DNA of 64,000 nt from assembly GCA_029379225.1 (NCBI GenBank), contig JAQYWR010000037.1:1-64000 (forward strand). Direction: 5' to 3'. How positions within the stretch are numbered: the first letter of the stretch is position 1; every line of letters begins with the position of its first letter. The position numbers and the translations under genes are program-made. The notes below the pieces were generated by a model that saw only the letters and a list, made by a program, of their open reading frames with translations, had not been told where the DNA came from and did no database searches. This document shows positions 63,310-64,000 of this stretch, piece by piece. The DNA is from Nostoc sp. S4 (GTDB lineage Bacteria; Cyanobacteriota; Cyanobacteriia; Cyanobacteriales; Nostocaceae).

Positions 63310-64000
63310 ATGATGCTAGTTAACAAAAATCGGATGGTCTCGGTTTTTCTGGCTTTTATCGTGGCTGTAGCTATTAGTATCTGTGGCTGGGAGGAGGCGA
63401 TCGCCCAGCCAATAGTTGGTCTCAAAGAAGAAATGGGCGCGTGGGAAACCATCCCTTTGCCAGCTAAAGAAAATCTAATGCAATCTGTCCATACTTTACT
63501 CCTTCCCAATGGCAAAGTGCTGAGCCTCAATGGTAGTAGTTTTCGCAACACTGTAGTTATTAACAATGGAGAACCCAACTTTATAGAAGGAGTCAATGTC
63601 ACAGATTATGATGTCATCAACAATACTGCCCTTTTAGATCCTAAAACTGGAAAATTCGAGCGTATTGCTTCGCCACCAGCTCAGCAATATGGAGAAATCA
63701 ACGATTTATTTTGCTCCGGTCATTTGCAACTAGCTGATGGTAATGTTCTTTTTATTGGTGGTACTGGACGATACTACCCTGGAGGAGCCTTTACAGGTTC
63801 TAGACAGGTCAACCTTTATGATTGGAAAACAGGCAAGTGGTCTAGTGTCGGACAACTCAAAGAAGGACGTTGGTATCCCAGTTTAATTTCCCTAGCTGAT
63901 GGGAAAATAGTCATTTTTTCTGGTCTAAAATATGAGGCTCCCAACCAAATTAATCCAAGTTTAGAAATCTACGATCCTAAAACTCAAAAACTCCACTATA
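63310..64000 (+). CDS. Exported galactose-oxidase-like kelch protein (partial at window end)
   Basis: ATG 63310 (or the ATG next to it, 63313) opens a frame that is still open at the window edge after about 230 residues. A signal peptide (MVSVFLAFIVAVAISICGW, then AQP) is followed by kelch motifs: VHTLLLPNGKVLSLNGSSF, FCSGHLQLADGNVLFIGGTG, NLYDWKTGKWSSVGQLKEGR and WYPSLISLADGKIVIFSG. HLQLADGNVLFIGGTG and GRWYP match the start of the galactose/glyoxal oxidase propeller, a copper radical oxidase fold; the Cys-Tyr cofactor residues cannot all be checked. It begins 139 bases after the epimerase gene and probably completes the oxidative cluster. Confidence 0.7.
   Translation, partial: MMLVNKNRMVSVFLAFIVAVAISICGWEEAIAQPIVGLKEEMGAWETIPLPAKENLMQSVHTLLLPNGKVLSLNGSSFRNTVVINNGEPNFIEGVNVTDYDVINNTALLDPKTGKFERIASPPAQQYGEINDLFCSGHLQLADGNVLFIGGTGRYYPGGAFTGSRQVNLYDWKTGKWSSVGQLKEGRWYPSLISLADGKIVIFSGLKYEAPNQINPSLEIYDPKTQKLHY

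Noticed and set aside
1..64000. tRNA genes and CRISPR arrays
   Set aside because: No cloverleaf-like GGTTCGA context and no regularly spaced direct repeats with unique spacers were found by eye; the heptamer blocks are not CRISPRs.

Overview
The window comes from a filamentous, probably heterocyst-forming cyanobacterium of the Nostoc/Calothrix type. The evidence is the density of GCGATCGC (HIP1) octamers, the photosynthesis-lineage genes (ycf3, ycf34, a high-light-inducible protein, the beginning of an orange carotenoid protein gene), SLH/OprB-type iron-uptake porin, an archaeal-like thymidylate synthase with a DUF4346 tail, AT-rich spacers and the degenerate heptamer repeats (CCCTAAT, TGACTAA types) typical of Nostocales. 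No tRNA, rRNA or CRISPR array was seen.

Layout. 1-5.9 kb is a graveyard of broken mobile DNA: the end of an N6-adenine methylase, a 5'-truncated ARPP-2 gene, a VirD4/TraG coupling-protein stump, a decayed IS1-family element whose two ends lie in two different genes, a wrecked substrate-binding protein gene and a dead IS5-like element. 5.9-31 kb is mostly ordinary core genome on the minus strand: cca, ycf34, an M50-like membrane peptidase, an FHA/zinc-ribbon protein, pgl, rph, adk, a pyrimidine deoxynucleotide group (17.0-20.9 kb: dCMP deaminase, deoxyribosyltransferase-like protein, an apparently inactive dCTP-deaminase-like membrane protein, thymidylate synthase), hli, a thioredoxin-like protein, gatC, ycf3, yedK and several DUF genes. 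Gene relics (RiPP-like precursor, SDRs, porin, OCP, XRE regulator) sit between them.

31.1-40.1 kb is a four-gene minus-strand operon for exported DUF11/SdrD-type proteins and one very large predicted outer-membrane barrel. 41-54.8 kb holds thrC with a ThiS/MoaD-like sulfur carrier, an iron-uptake-type porin, a second threonine synthase, a short RTX protein and murF, separated by long gene-poor spacers, one of which carries four terminator-like hairpins in a row.

55.7-64 kb is a co-oriented accessory cluster: an Fe-S GMC dehydrogenase, a PF12902-type ferritin-like protein, a small FAD-dehydrogenase partner subunit, an exported pentapeptide protein, an exported IolE-like sugar isomerase/epimerase, an NTF2-like protein, a second isomerase/epimerase and an exported galactose-oxidase-like kelch protein cut by the window end. 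Together they suggest oxidation of a sugar, glycoside or cyclitol followed by isomerase- or lyase-type processing. This cluster is the best candidate here for an undescribed system; its substrate cannot be told from the sequence.
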